From assembly GCF_009604375.1 (NCBI RefSeq), contig NZ_WEGH01000003.1, positions 186,001 through 250,000 of the forward strand: a stretch of DNA of 64,000 bases, read 5' to 3'. This document shows positions 51,972 to 60,283 of the stretch, in pieces; position 1 is the stretch's first letter; each line of letters starts with the position of its first letter. The notes under the pieces are model-generated. The model was not told where the DNA came from and did no database searches. It was given only the letters and a program-made list of their open reading frames with translations. The DNA comes from Actinomadura macrotermitis. GTDB lineage: Bacteria > Actinomycetota > Actinomycetes > Streptosporangiales > Streptosporangiaceae. Both the position numbers and the translations under genes were made by a program.

Positions 51972-53636
51972 TCAGTCGCGGGTGAGCTTGCGGTGCGTCA
52001 CCCGGTGCGGACGGGCCGCGTCGGCGCCGAGGCGCTCGACCTTGTTCTTCTCGTAGTCGGCGAAGTTGCCCTCGAACCAGAACCAGTTCGAGCCCTCTTC
52101 CCACGCCAGGATGTGGGTGGCGATGCGGTCCAGGAACCACCGGTCGTGCGAGGTGATCACGGCGCAGCCGGGGAACTCCAGCAGCGCGTTCTCCAGGCTG
52201 GACAGCGTCTCGGTGTCCAGGTCGTTGGTGGGCTCGTCCAGCAGCAGCACGTTGCCGCCCTGCTTGAGGGTCATCGCCAGGTTCAGCCGGTTGCGCTCGC
52301 CGCCCGACAGCACCCCGGCCGGCTTCTGCTGGTCGGGGCCCTTGAACCCGAACGCCGCGATGTAGGCGCGGGACGGCATCTCGACCTGGCCGACCTTGAT
52401 GTGGTCGAGCCCGTCGGAGACGACCTCCCACACGTTCTTCTTGGGGTCGATGCCGCCGCGGCTCTGGTCGACGTAGGAGATCTGCACGGTCTCGCCGATG
52501 CGCAGGCCGCCCGAGTCGGGCTGCTCCTCACCGATGATCATACGGAACAGCGTGGTCTTGCCGACGCCGTTCGGGCCGATCACGCCGACGATGCCGTTCG
52601 GCGGCAGGTTGAACGACAGCTTCTCCATCAGCAGCCGGTCGCCGAAGCCCTTGCCGAGCTCCTCGGCCACGATCACCGTGTTGCCGAGGCGCGGGCCCGG
52701 CGGGATCTGGATCTCCTCGAAGTCCAGCTTGCGGGTCTTGGCCGCCTCGGACGCCATCTCCTCGTACCGCTGCAGACGCGCCTTGCTCTTGGTCTGCCGG
52801 GCCTTGGGGTTGGAGCGGACCCACTCCAGCTCGTCCTCCAGGCGCTTCTTGCGCTTGGCGTCCTTGTTGCCCTCGACCTTCAGCCGCTCGGCCTTCTTCT
52901 CCAGGTAGGTGGAGTAGTTGCCCTCGTAGGGGTGGCAGCGGCCGCGGTCCAGCTCCAGGATCCAGGTCGCCACGTTGTCCAGGAAGTACCGGTCGTGGGT
53001 GACGGCGAGGACGGTGCCCTCGTACTTGGCCAGGAACTGCTCCAGCCAGTTCACGCTCTCGGCGTCGAGGTGGTTGGTGGGCTCGTCCAGGAGCAGCAGG
53101 TCGGGCGCCTGGAGCAGCAGCTTGCACAGCGCGACGCGGCGGCGCTCACCACCGGACAGCATGGTCACGTCGGCGTCCGGCGGCGGGCAGCGCAGCGCGT
53201 CCATCGCCTGCTCGAGCTGGCTGTCGAGGTCCCAGGCGTTGCGATGGTCGAGCTGCTCCTGCAGCTTGCCCATCTCCTCCATCAGCGCGTCGCTGTAGTC
53301 GGTCGCCATCAGCTCGGCGATCTCGTTGAACCGGTCGAGCATCGCCTTGGTCTCGGCGACGCCCTCCTCCACGTTGCCGAGGACGTTCTTGTCCTCGTTC
53401 AGCGGCGGCTCCTGCTGCAGGATGCCGACGGTGAAGCCGGGCATGAGGCGGGCCTCGCCGTTGGAGGGCTGCTCCAGGCCGGCCATCATGCGCAGCAGCG
53501 TGGACTTTCCAGTCCCGTTGGGGCCCAGGACACCGATCTTGGCGCCGGGCAGAAAGTGCAGGGTGACGTCGTCGAGGACGACCTTGTCGCCATGTGCCTT
53601 GCGCACACGCTGCATCGTGTAGATGTACTCGGCCAT
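51972..53636 (-). CDS. ettA: ABC-F ribosomal E-site protein EttA
   Basis: This 554-residue soluble ATPase gates the ribosome at the start of translation elongation according to energy state. It has two ABC domains with Walker A GPNGTGKST and GPNGVGKTT, signatures LSGGERRRVALC and LSGGERNRLNLA, and the EttA-type DEPTNHLD/DEPTNDLD boxes. A charged linker lies between, and the DYEKNKVERL end is typical. The ATG at 53636 is the conserved MAEYIYTM start. A clear terminator follows. Confidence 0.97.
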   Translation of the reverse strand: MAEYIYTMQRVRKAHGDKVVLDDVTLHFLPGAKIGVLGPNGTGKSTLLRMMAGLEQPSNGEARLMPGFTVGILQQEPPLNEDKNVLGNVEEGVAETKAMLDRFNEIAELMATDYSDALMEEMGKLQEQLDHRNAWDLDSQLEQAMDALRCPPPDADVTMLSGGERRRVALCKLLLQAPDLLLLDEPTNHLDAESVNWLEQFLAKYEGTVLAVTHDRYFLDNVATWILELDRGRCHPYEGNYSTYLEKKAERLKVEGNKDAKRKKRLEDELEWVRSNPKARQTKSKARLQRYEEMASEAAKTRKLDFEEIQIPPGPRLGNTVIVAEELGKGFGDRLLMEKLSFNLPPNGIVGVIGPNGVGKTTLFRMIIGEEQPDSGGLRIGETVQISYVDQSRGGIDPKKNVWEVVSDGLDHIKVGQVEMPSRAYIAAFGFKGPDQQKPAGVLSGGERNRLNLAMTLKQGGNVLLLDEPTNDLDTETLSSLENALLEFPGCAVITSHDRWFLDRIATHILAWEEGSNWFWFEGNFADYEKNKVERLGADAARPHRVTHRKLTRD

Positions 53637-53979
53637 AATCGTCAAGCCTAAGGCCTTCAGGCCACCGATCGACCCAGCTCCGCCCCGGCACGGCCCGGCG
53701 TCCCCCGATGACCACACCCGGCCACCCCAGGCCCCTCCCCCACTGAACAACCCCTGCCGCCCGTCCCCCACCCGGTGGCCCTCGGCCTGCAGCCGAGCAT
53801 GCGCTCACCCGCCGCCCGCAGACCTATGCCCGCTGTGGCCGCGCCCTCGATCAACTCCCGCCCGCGAGCCCTGCGGCCCTGCCGGCGGCCGTCCACCCGC
53901 TCGGCGCCAGTGTGAGGCGCGGCCCCGGACCGTACGTTGTCAACGGTCCGCGTTGTGCTGCCGCGACCAGCTACCACGC
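53637..53979. other. 343-base intergenic region after ettA start
   Basis: No gene is supported here. The sequence is C-rich at 53680-53900 and becomes less GC-rich near 53930-54000. It should contain the ettA promoter and the MarR gene's 3' end, but I see no clear elements. Confidence 0.5.
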
Positions 53980-54426
53980 CTATCGGCTGGTACCGCGAGA
54001 TCGGGCGACGAGCCGGGTCTCGATGTTCTGGAGGGCTGCGATCAAGGTGTCGATCTCGTCGGCGTCGGTGACGGTTCCGTCGAGCAGGCGGGTCCATGTG
54101 TCACGCAGCCGCTGCAGGTTCTCCGCCGCCTTGGGGGTGGGGTAGAGGCGTACGCGCCGGGCGTCGTGCGCGTCGGCGTCGCGTCGCACCAGGCCCTTCC
54201 TCACCAGGCCGCGGACGGCTCTGCTGACGTTGCTGGAGATCATCTGGGTCGCCTCGGCCGCCGCGCTGACCGTCGTGCCGGGGTGGCGGTCGACGTACCG
54301 CATCACCGCCCCTTCCATGGGTGTCCCCGATTCGGCGTCGGCTTCCTTGGCCGCGTTGATGTGGCGGCCCACCGCCAGGATCAGGTCGGCGAGCTCGAAG
54401 AGCTGCGCGTTCTGCTTCTCTTCCAC
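53980..54426 (-). CDS. MarR-family transcriptional regulator
   Basis: This 148-residue winged-helix regulator has recognition motif SAAAEATQMISSNVSRAVRGLVRKGLV, followed by the beta wing RRDADAHDARRVRLYPT. It starts at GTG 54426. It is divergent from the SDR-decarboxylase pair. A perfect 20-base palindrome lies on the SDR promoter. MarR proteins often sense phenolic compounds, which would suit a dihydroxybenzoate-type pathway next door. Confidence 0.88.
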   Translation of the reverse strand: MEEKQNAQLFELADLILAVGRHINAAKEADAESGTPMEGAVMRYVDRHPGTTVSAAAEATQMISSNVSRAVRGLVRKGLVRRDADAHDARRVRLYPTPKAAENLQRLRDTWTRLLDGTVTDADEIDTLIAALQNIETRLVARSRGTSR

Positions 54427-54465
54427 CCCGCCAGCCTATCTTCCCTATCCCGCGATACCTATCTT

Positions 54466-54495
54466 TTGACAGGCATCATCATGGGCGGATAGATT
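54466..54495 (+). promoter_or_regulatory. Candidate promoter of SDR/decarboxylase operon
   Basis: TTGACA is followed after 18 bases by TAGATT (4 of 6 with TATAAT). The palindrome starts at the last base of the -10 element. Confidence 0.55.
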
Positions 54496-54514
54496 AGCTA
54501 TCAGTCGATAGCTA
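54495..54514. promoter_or_regulatory. Perfect palindrome, probable MarR operator
   Basis: TAGCTATCAGTCGATAGCTA has perfect 8-bp arms with a 4-base centre. It covers the -10 end and start site of the SDR promoter, as MarR repressor sites usually do. Confidence 0.65.
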
Positions 54515-54726
54515 CCTCTGTCGCTTTCTCCAGGAAGCCCGGAAGGGCCGCGGCGGCCGGACCGGGGACGCCACAGGCCGAAGCCTTGCGCGGGTCGCGA
54601 TCACATCCGGCGCATCGCCCGGCAATCAGCCCGGCAGCGAAGATGCCGCTGTAGGCGAGATACGTGAATCCGGGCCCGGGCAGGAGCCTGATCCGGCCCG
54701 TCCTGAGAGCAGGGAAGGGAACCGTC

Positions 54727-55428
54727 ATGAGTGCGGGTAGCGAGAAGAAGGCGCTGATCATCGGCGCGTCGCGCGGTCTGGGCCATGCGCTGGCCGCCGA
54801 GTTCCTCAGCCGTGGCTGGCAGGTCACCGCGACGGAGCGGACGCCCTCCGCTCTGCACGGGCTGGCCGGGCCGGCCGGGGGCCGGCTCACCGTGGAGAAC
54901 GTGGACATCACCGTTCCCGAGCAGGTCACGGCACTGCACGAGCGTCTGGCGGGGTCGCGGTTCGACCTGCTGTACGTCAACGCCGGAACGAACTACACCA
55001 CCGACCCCTCGGCGACCTTCGCCGATGTGTCCACCGAGGACTTCGTCCGCGTCATGGTGACCAACGCGCTGAGCCCGATGCGCGTCATCGAGACCCTGCA
55101 GGACCTGGTCCCGGCGAGCGGGACGATCGGGGTGATGTCGTCGGGCCAGGGCAGTGTCACCGACAACACCAACGGCGGCTTCGAGGTCTACCGGGCGAGC
55201 AAGTCGGCGCTGAACCAGCTCATGCGCAGCTTCGCCGCCCGGCACGCCGACGACCCGCGCACGCTGCTGCTGATGGCGCCGGGCTGGGTGAAAACCGATC
55301 TGGGCGGCCCCAGCGCTCGCCTGACCATCGACGAGTCCGTCCCCGGCCTCGCCGACACGATCGAGGCGCAGGCCGGCAGGGGCGGACTGCACTACCTGGA
55401 CCGGCAAGGCCGGACCGTCAACTGGTGA
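54727..55428 (+). CDS. Short-chain dehydrogenase/reductase
   Basis: This 233-residue Rossmann oxidoreductase has the NAD(P) motif GASRGLGHALA near residue 10. YVNAGTN is in place of the NNAG strand, and the active-site Tyr-Lys is YRASKSALNQ, with an upstream Ser in VMSSGQG. The C-terminus is APGWVKTDLGG. The substrate is unknown. The ATG at 54727 is preferred over an in-frame ATG at 54664. The stop overlaps or adjoins the amidohydrolase start. Confidence 0.88.
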   Translation: MSAGSEKKALIIGASRGLGHALAAEFLSRGWQVTATERTPSALHGLAGPAGGRLTVENVDITVPEQVTALHERLAGSRFDLLYVNAGTNYTTDPSATFADVSTEDFVRVMVTNALSPMRVIETLQDLVPASGTIGVMSSGQGSVTDNTNGGFEVYRASKSALNQLMRSFAARHADDPRTLLLMAPGWVKTDLGGPSARLTIDESVPGLADTIEAQAGRGGLHYLDRQGRTVNW

Positions 55429-55466
55429 CCACCGCGCCCCTCACGGCCTACCCGGAGCACACCACC

Positions 55467-56462
55467 ATGAAGACCATCGCCATCGAAGAACACTGGAACA
55501 GCGCCCCCATCCGCGAGGCGCTCGACCGCCTGCCGCACGCGACACGTGATGAAAGCGTCGCCTTCAACGCCATGGGCGACACCCAGACGAGGCTCGAGGA
55601 CATCGGGCAGGGCCGCATCGAGGCCATGGACGCCGCCGGGATCGACATCGCGATCCTGTCGGTCGTCACCCCCGCCACACAGCCGCTGCCCGCGCCGGAG
55701 GCCATCGCGCTCGCACGGGAAGCGAACGACGAGGCCACCGATGCCGTCCGTTCCCACCCGGACCGCTTCCGCGCCTTCGCGACCCTGCCCACCAGCGATC
55801 CGCAGGCCGCCGCCGCGGAACTCGAACGGTGCGCCACCCGGCTGGGCCACGTGGGCGCCATGGTCCACGGCCGCTCCGGCAGCCGCACGCTGGACGACCC
55901 CGCCTACGACGACCTGTTCGCCACCGCGGCCCGCCATCACCAGCCGATCTTCATCCACCCGCAGATCGCCTCCAACGAACTGCGCGAGGCCGCCTACCGG
56001 GGCCTGGACCCACAGGTCGAACTGGGGCTGGCGACCTTCGGCTGGGGCTGGCACATGGACACCGGCCTGGCCGCGCTGCGCCTCATCCTGAGCGGCACCT
56101 TCGATCGCCACCCCGGGCTCCAGCTCGTCCTCGGGCACTGGGGCGAGATGCTGCTGTTCTGGATGGACAGGGCCGACAGCCTCTCCAACGTCGCGGGGCA
56201 CCTGCAACGCCGGGTGGCGGACTACATCAAGACCAACATCCACATCACCAGCAGCGGCATGCTCCAGGAGCGTCTGCTGCGCCACACCCTCGACTTCACC
56301 AGTGCCGGGAAGGTGCTGTTCTCCACCGACTACCCCTTCCACCGCCCCGACGCCGCAGCGGTCGGGCAGTTCCTCGACGCCATCCCCGACCCCGCCGACC
56401 GCGCCAAGATCGCCTACGGCAATGCGGAAGCACTGTTCCACCTGGCGAAGGCCCCCGAATGA
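55467..56462 (+). CDS. Amidohydrolase-2 family, dihydroxybenzoate-decarboxylase-like
   Basis: This 331-residue TIM-barrel metalloenzyme has the N-terminal IAIEEHW motif, with Glu7 and His9 matching the EEH of 2,3-dihydroxybenzoate and gamma-resorcylate decarboxylases. Other metal-site stretches are QPIFIHPQ, VLGHWGEML and FSTDYPFHRPD. Decarboxylation or hydrolysis of an aromatic acid is likely; the substrate is unknown. The ATG at 55467 gives the family start; a GTG at 55425 overlapping the SDR stop (GTGA) would add 14 residues. With the SDR and MarR genes it forms a small aromatic-compound module. Confidence 0.85.
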   Translation: MKTIAIEEHWNSAPIREALDRLPHATRDESVAFNAMGDTQTRLEDIGQGRIEAMDAAGIDIAILSVVTPATQPLPAPEAIALAREANDEATDAVRSHPDRFRAFATLPTSDPQAAAAELERCATRLGHVGAMVHGRSGSRTLDDPAYDDLFATAARHHQPIFIHPQIASNELREAAYRGLDPQVELGLATFGWGWHMDTGLAALRLILSGTFDRHPGLQLVLGHWGEMLLFWMDRADSLSNVAGHLQRRVADYIKTNIHITSSGMLQERLLRHTLDFTSAGKVLFSTDYPFHRPDAAAVGQFLDAIPDPADRAKIAYGNAEALFHLAKAPE

Positions 56463-56544
56463 GCGCGGCGCACCACCCCGCTTCTCGCCGGCCACTGCCG
56501 CACTGACGAGGCCCTGATCCCCCGCTCCAGTGCCCGGCTCACCA

Positions 56545-56632
56545 TCCACGGCAGACGCCTGTACCACCCCAGACGAACGGCAGGTGGAGCGCCTGAACCG
56601 CACCCTGCTGGAAGGATGGGCTCATAGGCATG
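56545..56632 (+). pseudogene. IS481-like transposase remnant
   Basis: One frame encodes RQVERLNRTLLEGWA (starting near 56578), close to the GKVERFNRTLLEEWA block of IS481-family DDE transposases. A second frame just upstream gives PQTNG, the block that precedes it, so a frameshift lies between. Only about 30 codons remain and no inverted repeats were found. Confidence 0.6.
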
Positions 56633-56639
56633 CCCATCA

Positions 56640-57066
56640 CCCAGTAACCGCGCAGCCGGGCCCGGACGTCCGCCCGCCCACAGGTGCGACCGCATGGTGC
56701 TCCGGCGAAGCCCCTTGGACGACAGGACCCGCTGGCGATCATGCCCCCCTTCAACATCCGCACGAAGCCCACGCTCCTGCCACACCGCCACTAGGCATGG
56801 CCGTTGCCCAGCGACCGCACGGCCGGGTTCCGGACGTCCGCCCGCCCACAGGTGCGACCGCATGGTGCTCCGGCGAAGCCCCTTGGACGACAGGACCCGC
56901 TGGCGATCATGCCCCCCTTCAACATCCGCACGAAGCCCGCACTCCTGCCACACCGCCACTAGGCATGGCCGTTACCGACCAAGCACGCGGCCGGCCCCGA
57001 GCGTCCAGCCCGCCAATGGGTGCGGCCGCTCGGTGTTTCGCGTGAAGTGCCCTGGACGGTCCGCTG
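56640..57066. repeat. 168-bp tandem duplication plus degraded third copy
   Basis: Two units, about 56650-56810 and 56818-56978, are nearly identical with a 168-base offset (for example GGACGTCCGCCCGCCCACAG at both). A third unit (about 56998-57066) is clearly diverged. All lie in non-coding sequence next to the transposase remnant. Confidence 0.8.
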
Positions 57067-57088
57067 GTGGCCGTGGCTTGGGCGGGGG

Positions 57089-58378
57089 TCAGCCTTCGGT
57101 GGCCTTGGGGCTGTCGAGGGCGGGGAGGCAGACGCGGTCGCGGCCGGACTGTTTGGCCCGGTAGAGGGCCAGGTCGGCCGCCGCCAGCAGTTCGATCAGG
57201 TCGTCGCCGTGCATCCGGTAGAGGGCGACGCCGACCGAGATCGTCACGCCGATCGTGCCGTCCTCGGCGGGCACCGCGAGGCGGCGCACACGGCCGCGCA
57301 GGCGTTCGGCGACGCGGCACGCCTCGACGGTGTCGGCGCCGGGCAGCAGCACCACGAACTCCTCGCCGCCGAACCGGCCCACCACGTCGTAGTCGCGCAG
57401 CTGGCCGCACAGGGTGCCGGCGACGCCGATGAGCACCTGGTCGCCGAGCAGGTGGCCGTGGGTGTCGTTGACGCGCTTGAAGTGGTCGATGTCGATGAGC
57501 AGCAGGGCCAGCGGATCATGGGTGCGCTGCGCGCGGGAGAGCTCGGTGTCGGCCTCGCGCTGCCAGGCCGCCGCGTTGAGCAGGCCCGTCTTGGCGTCGG
57601 TGCGTGCCGCCGCCTGGAGCTGCTGGTGCATCAGGCTGCGCTGCAGCAGCACCACGGGCGGCAGCGTCAGCGCCAGCATGCCGAGCGACAGCGCGCTGGT
57701 GACCGCCACGGTGACGCCGACGCACAGGTCGACGACGTCCAGCAGCAGGCTCTCCCGGTTCCACAGGACGTCGCGCCAGCGGCCCTCGGGGTCGGCCGCG
57801 TGCGCCGCGAACGCGACGAGGAAGGTGTTGAGCACCGTGAACAGCGCCGCGCAGCCCACCGCCGCCGGGATGCCGGGCCAGCCGTCGATGACCCACCCGG
57901 GCGTCCCGGCCAGGGGCTCGGGCACGACGTGGTGGAAGGCCACCGACGCGCAGGCCCCCGAGACGCCCAGCGCCGCGATCACCAGCACCCGCCGGTAGAG
58001 CAGCGTCCGGCGGACCCGGAACTGCAGCAGCATCTGCAGCGGGATCGGGATCAGCAGCGCGTAGAGCGGGGGCAGCAGCAGGACGACCGGCAGCCACCAG
58101 GCCGACAGCAGGTCCCGCGCCACGCCGGCCGGCATGCCGAGCCGCCGGGAGGTCTCGATGCAGACCGCGCCACACGCCAGCAACGCGCCAAATGTCAGTA
58201 GATCGTTGAGGCGCACCGGGGTCCGGGTGAGGCCCGCGACGGTCAGCGTCAGGTGCACCAGGACGACCGCCGGCACGTACACGCCCAGCACGGACGGGCG
58301 CCCCGGAACCCCCCGCCGCCGGGGTTTTCCGGTGATGTCTCCGCCGCGATCCTCGGCGGACGACTGCACAGCCGTCAT
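57089..58378 (-). CDS. Membrane diguanylate cyclase (GGDEF)
   Basis: This 429-residue enzyme makes cyclic di-GMP. About seven or eight transmembrane helices form the N-terminal 240 residues. The catalytic domain has the substrate Asp in LLIDIDHFKRVND and active GGEEF at 337-341. An RxxD inhibitory (I-) site (RDYD, 328-331) lies five residues before it, so product feedback is expected. No EAL domain is present. In actinomycetes such enzymes tie c-di-GMP to development and BldD. An inverted repeat lies just upstream. Confidence 0.93.
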   Translation of the reverse strand: MTAVQSSAEDRGGDITGKPRRRGVPGRPSVLGVYVPAVVLVHLTLTVAGLTRTPVRLNDLLTFGALLACGAVCIETSRRLGMPAGVARDLLSAWWLPVVLLLPPLYALLIPIPLQMLLQFRVRRTLLYRRVLVIAALGVSGACASVAFHHVVPEPLAGTPGWVIDGWPGIPAAVGCAALFTVLNTFLVAFAAHAADPEGRWRDVLWNRESLLLDVVDLCVGVTVAVTSALSLGMLALTLPPVVLLQRSLMHQQLQAAARTDAKTGLLNAAAWQREADTELSRAQRTHDPLALLLIDIDHFKRVNDTHGHLLGDQVLIGVAGTLCGQLRDYDVVGRFGGEEFVVLLPGADTVEACRVAERLRGRVRRLAVPAEDGTIGVTISVGVALYRMHGDDLIELLAAADLALYRAKQSGRDRVCLPALDSPKATEG

Positions 58379-58395
58379 CCTTCCCCCCTATGCAT

Positions 58396-58425
58396 CACGT
58401 TGTGTAACACGATAGTTGCAACGTG
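58396..58425 (-). promoter_or_regulatory. Candidate operator of diguanylate cyclase gene
   Basis: Perfect 7-bp arms CACGTTG and CAACGTG (58396-58402 and 58419-58425) enclose 16 bases that include GTGTAACAC. They lie 18-47 bases before the start codon. Confidence 0.5.
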
Positions 58426-59110
58426 TGCGGAGTGGACCGGAAACCGGTACCTTCGATTACGCACATGTGGGTGTCCGTTTCGGGCACCCGCGGAGAGGTC
58501 CGCGACTTCCGCGGCCCTCAGCACATCCGGAGGGGGAGAACAGCATGCGCGGCGTTTCCTGGATCTGACGCGGACGCGACCCCGACGGCGCGGGGGCGCC
58601 GACCGGCAGCGGTGCTGCCGCGACGCCCCCGCCACCGAGGGCGGGAGGCGGTTCAGGACCGTGATGACCGTTTCCCTTCCAGTGTCTTCATGGACAGGAC
58701 TCCCGTCTCCCGGTCAGGGCCCTCCGCTCGCCTCCCGAACCGCGCCGCGATGCGTTCTCCGGGTTCGGCCGGCAGGGCTTTCAGGCGCCCTCGCGCTTCG
58801 CCCCGCGGGCCTCACCGCCGACGTCGATCCGTCTCTGCGGCACCACGGTGGCGGCCGATATCCGCCTCCGGTGTGTCCGGCTCCCCAACTCTGACCCATG
58901 ATTACCGAGAGTACGTCGACCTTTACAATTTTGGGAACAAGTCGGGGACGCCGACGAGGTGAGTGCTCTCTGACCAAGTTCAACATTCAACTCACCCGCC
59001 CCGCCTGCCGCTCGCCTTCCTCTCTCTGATCACCTCCGGCTTTCCGAACCTCCTCAGCTTCTTTTCCGGCTCCGGGTCACGCCTGTCCCGTACGGCCCGC
59101 ACGGCCCCCT

Positions 59111-59425
59111 GTCACTGGGCCGCGGAGCGCTCACTGGTTCCGGCCGCGTCGGCGGCGGAGCCCCTGAACGTTCAGGTGGCCTTGATCAGCCTGCTGGTTC
59201 CCTTCGCTGTACCGCGGAGCGCCCGCCTGTTCCGTCATGCCGACCAAGAGGTACCCGCGCGCTGAGGCAGGCTTGGCACAGGTTGTCCGCTTCGCTGTCA
59301 CTGAGCCGCGGAGCGCCTACCCGTTCCGACCATGCCGACCAAAGAGACACCCGCGCGCCGAGACGGGCTTGGCACAAGCCGTCCACATCACTGTCACTGG
59401 GCCACGGAGCGCCTGCCGGTTCTGG
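59111..59425. repeat. Imperfect ~94-bp tandem repeat, four copies
   Basis: The core CTGTCACTG(G/A)GCC(G/A)CGGAGCGC recurs with CGGAGCG at 59123, 59215, 59309 and 59405 (spacing 92, 94 and 96). Between cores, CATGCCGACCAA and GGCTTGGCACA also repeat. It lies just past the 3' end of the SSB gene. Confidence 0.75.
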
Positions 59426-59455
59426 CCGGGTCGGCGGATGGTTCCGTCTGGAGGG

Positions 59456-60184
59456 TCAGGCGGCTTTGACGTGACGGCCTCGGGAGGAGCGGGCCTTGCC
59501 CTCTTTCGGTGGTTGGTCCGGAGAGGGTTCGTCGGTGCGGGCGAAGTCCGGCGGGGACGCGGTGGCGGGGGTCTGCGGATCTTGGAGGGTTTTCGTGTTG
59601 GCGGGGGGACGGTCGAAGAGGGTGAGGGGCGGCCCCTTCTCGGGGCGGGGCGCCGTGAGGTCGTTGCCGGGGATGTCCGGGCGGGTGGTGGACGACCCGG
59701 CCTCTCCGGCGAGCAGGGCGCCCGGGTGGACGGCGGCCGGTGCCGCCAAGGGACCTGCCAGGGCCCACTGGTCGGTGGCCTCGTGGACCTCGCGGCGGTC
59801 GTCCTCGGTCAGTCCCGCGCTGCGGACGACCGGGCGGAAGTCGGCCGTGCCGCGGTTCAGGTCGTGCCCGACCGTGGTCGCCTCGATGTCGGCCGAGAAC
59901 CGCCACTGGCCGTCCTTCTCGTACTGGCGGATGCGCAGCCGGCCGGTGACGACGACGGGATGCCCGCGCTTGATCTCGGAGGCGTTGACGTTGTCGGCGA
60001 GGGTGCGCCAGCAGTTGACGGTCAGGAACATCGTCTCGAGGTCCTGCCACTGGGCCGAGCGGCGGTCGTAGCGCCGGGGCGTGCAGCCGACCCGCAGCGA
60101 CAGGTAGGGGGTCCCGTTGCCCGTCACCGAGTAGTAGGGCTCCGCGGCGACCCAGCCGATGACGGTGATCTGTGCCTCGTTCAC
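59456..60184 (-). CDS. Single-stranded DNA-binding protein paralogue
   Basis: This 242-residue protein has an SSB OB-fold in the first ~120 residues (ITVIGWVAAEPYYSVTGNGTPYLSLRVG, FLTVNCWRTLADNV, GHPVVVTGRLRIRQYEKDG). The long tail is Pro/Ala-rich and ends basic (SSRGRHVKAA), not with the acidic DDDIPF-type tip of housekeeping SSB. It is therefore probably a paralogue with a special role. It follows the dynamin-like pair on the same strand with a 99-base gap. Confidence 0.9.
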   Translation of the reverse strand: MNEAQITVIGWVAAEPYYSVTGNGTPYLSLRVGCTPRRYDRRSAQWQDLETMFLTVNCWRTLADNVNASEIKRGHPVVVTGRLRIRQYEKDGQWRFSADIEATTVGHDLNRGTADFRPVVRSAGLTEDDRREVHEATDQWALAGPLAAPAAVHPGALLAGEAGSSTTRPDIPGNDLTAPRPEKGPPLTLFDRPPANTKTLQDPQTPATASPPDFARTDEPSPDQPPKEGKARSSRGRHVKAA

Positions 60185-60283
60185 GTGTCCTCCGTGGGGC
60201 GGCGGGCCGGGGTGACCCGCGGTGAGTCCACGGTGGCTTACGGCGACGGGAGCGGGGAAGGGGGTGCGGAAACTGTGGATAAC

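Larger units (their letters stand above)
54427..54726. other. Divergent control region of MarR gene and SDR gene
   Basis: This 300-base region has promoter TTGACA (54466-54471)-N18-TAGATT (54490-54495) toward the SDR gene, an operator palindrome at 54495-54514, and several TATC repeats toward the MarR gene. The plus-strand leader to the SDR start would be about 220 bases. Confidence 0.6.
56463..57088. other. Accessory spacer with IS remnant and tandem duplication
   Basis: This 626-base region has no intact gene. It contains a decayed transposase fragment (about 56545-56632) and two near-identical 168-bp units with a third degraded copy (56640-57066). The frames crossing it are repeats of short stretches with no family match. 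Confidence 0.75.
58379..59455. other. 1.1-kb gene-poor region
   Basis: No gene is supported between the diguanylate cyclase and SSB genes. It has an inverted repeat at 58396-58425 and at least four copies of a ~94-base repeat at 59111-59425. Codon use of the open frames here differs from real genes and none has a family motif. Confidence 0.6.

Noticed and set aside
54501..54980. Minus-strand frame ending in the MarR operator region, with a short hydrophobic stretch
   Set aside because: It overlaps the SDR gene and the hydrophobic segment is too short; a decayed membrane-protein fragment cannot be shown.
58396..58425. BldD-type box before the diguanylate cyclase gene
   Set aside because: The bases do not fit the BldD consensus; kept only as an unassigned inverted repeat.
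56640..59425. CRISPR array from repeated units
   Set aside because: Repeats are 94 or 168 bases, imperfect and without short unique spacers or cas genes.
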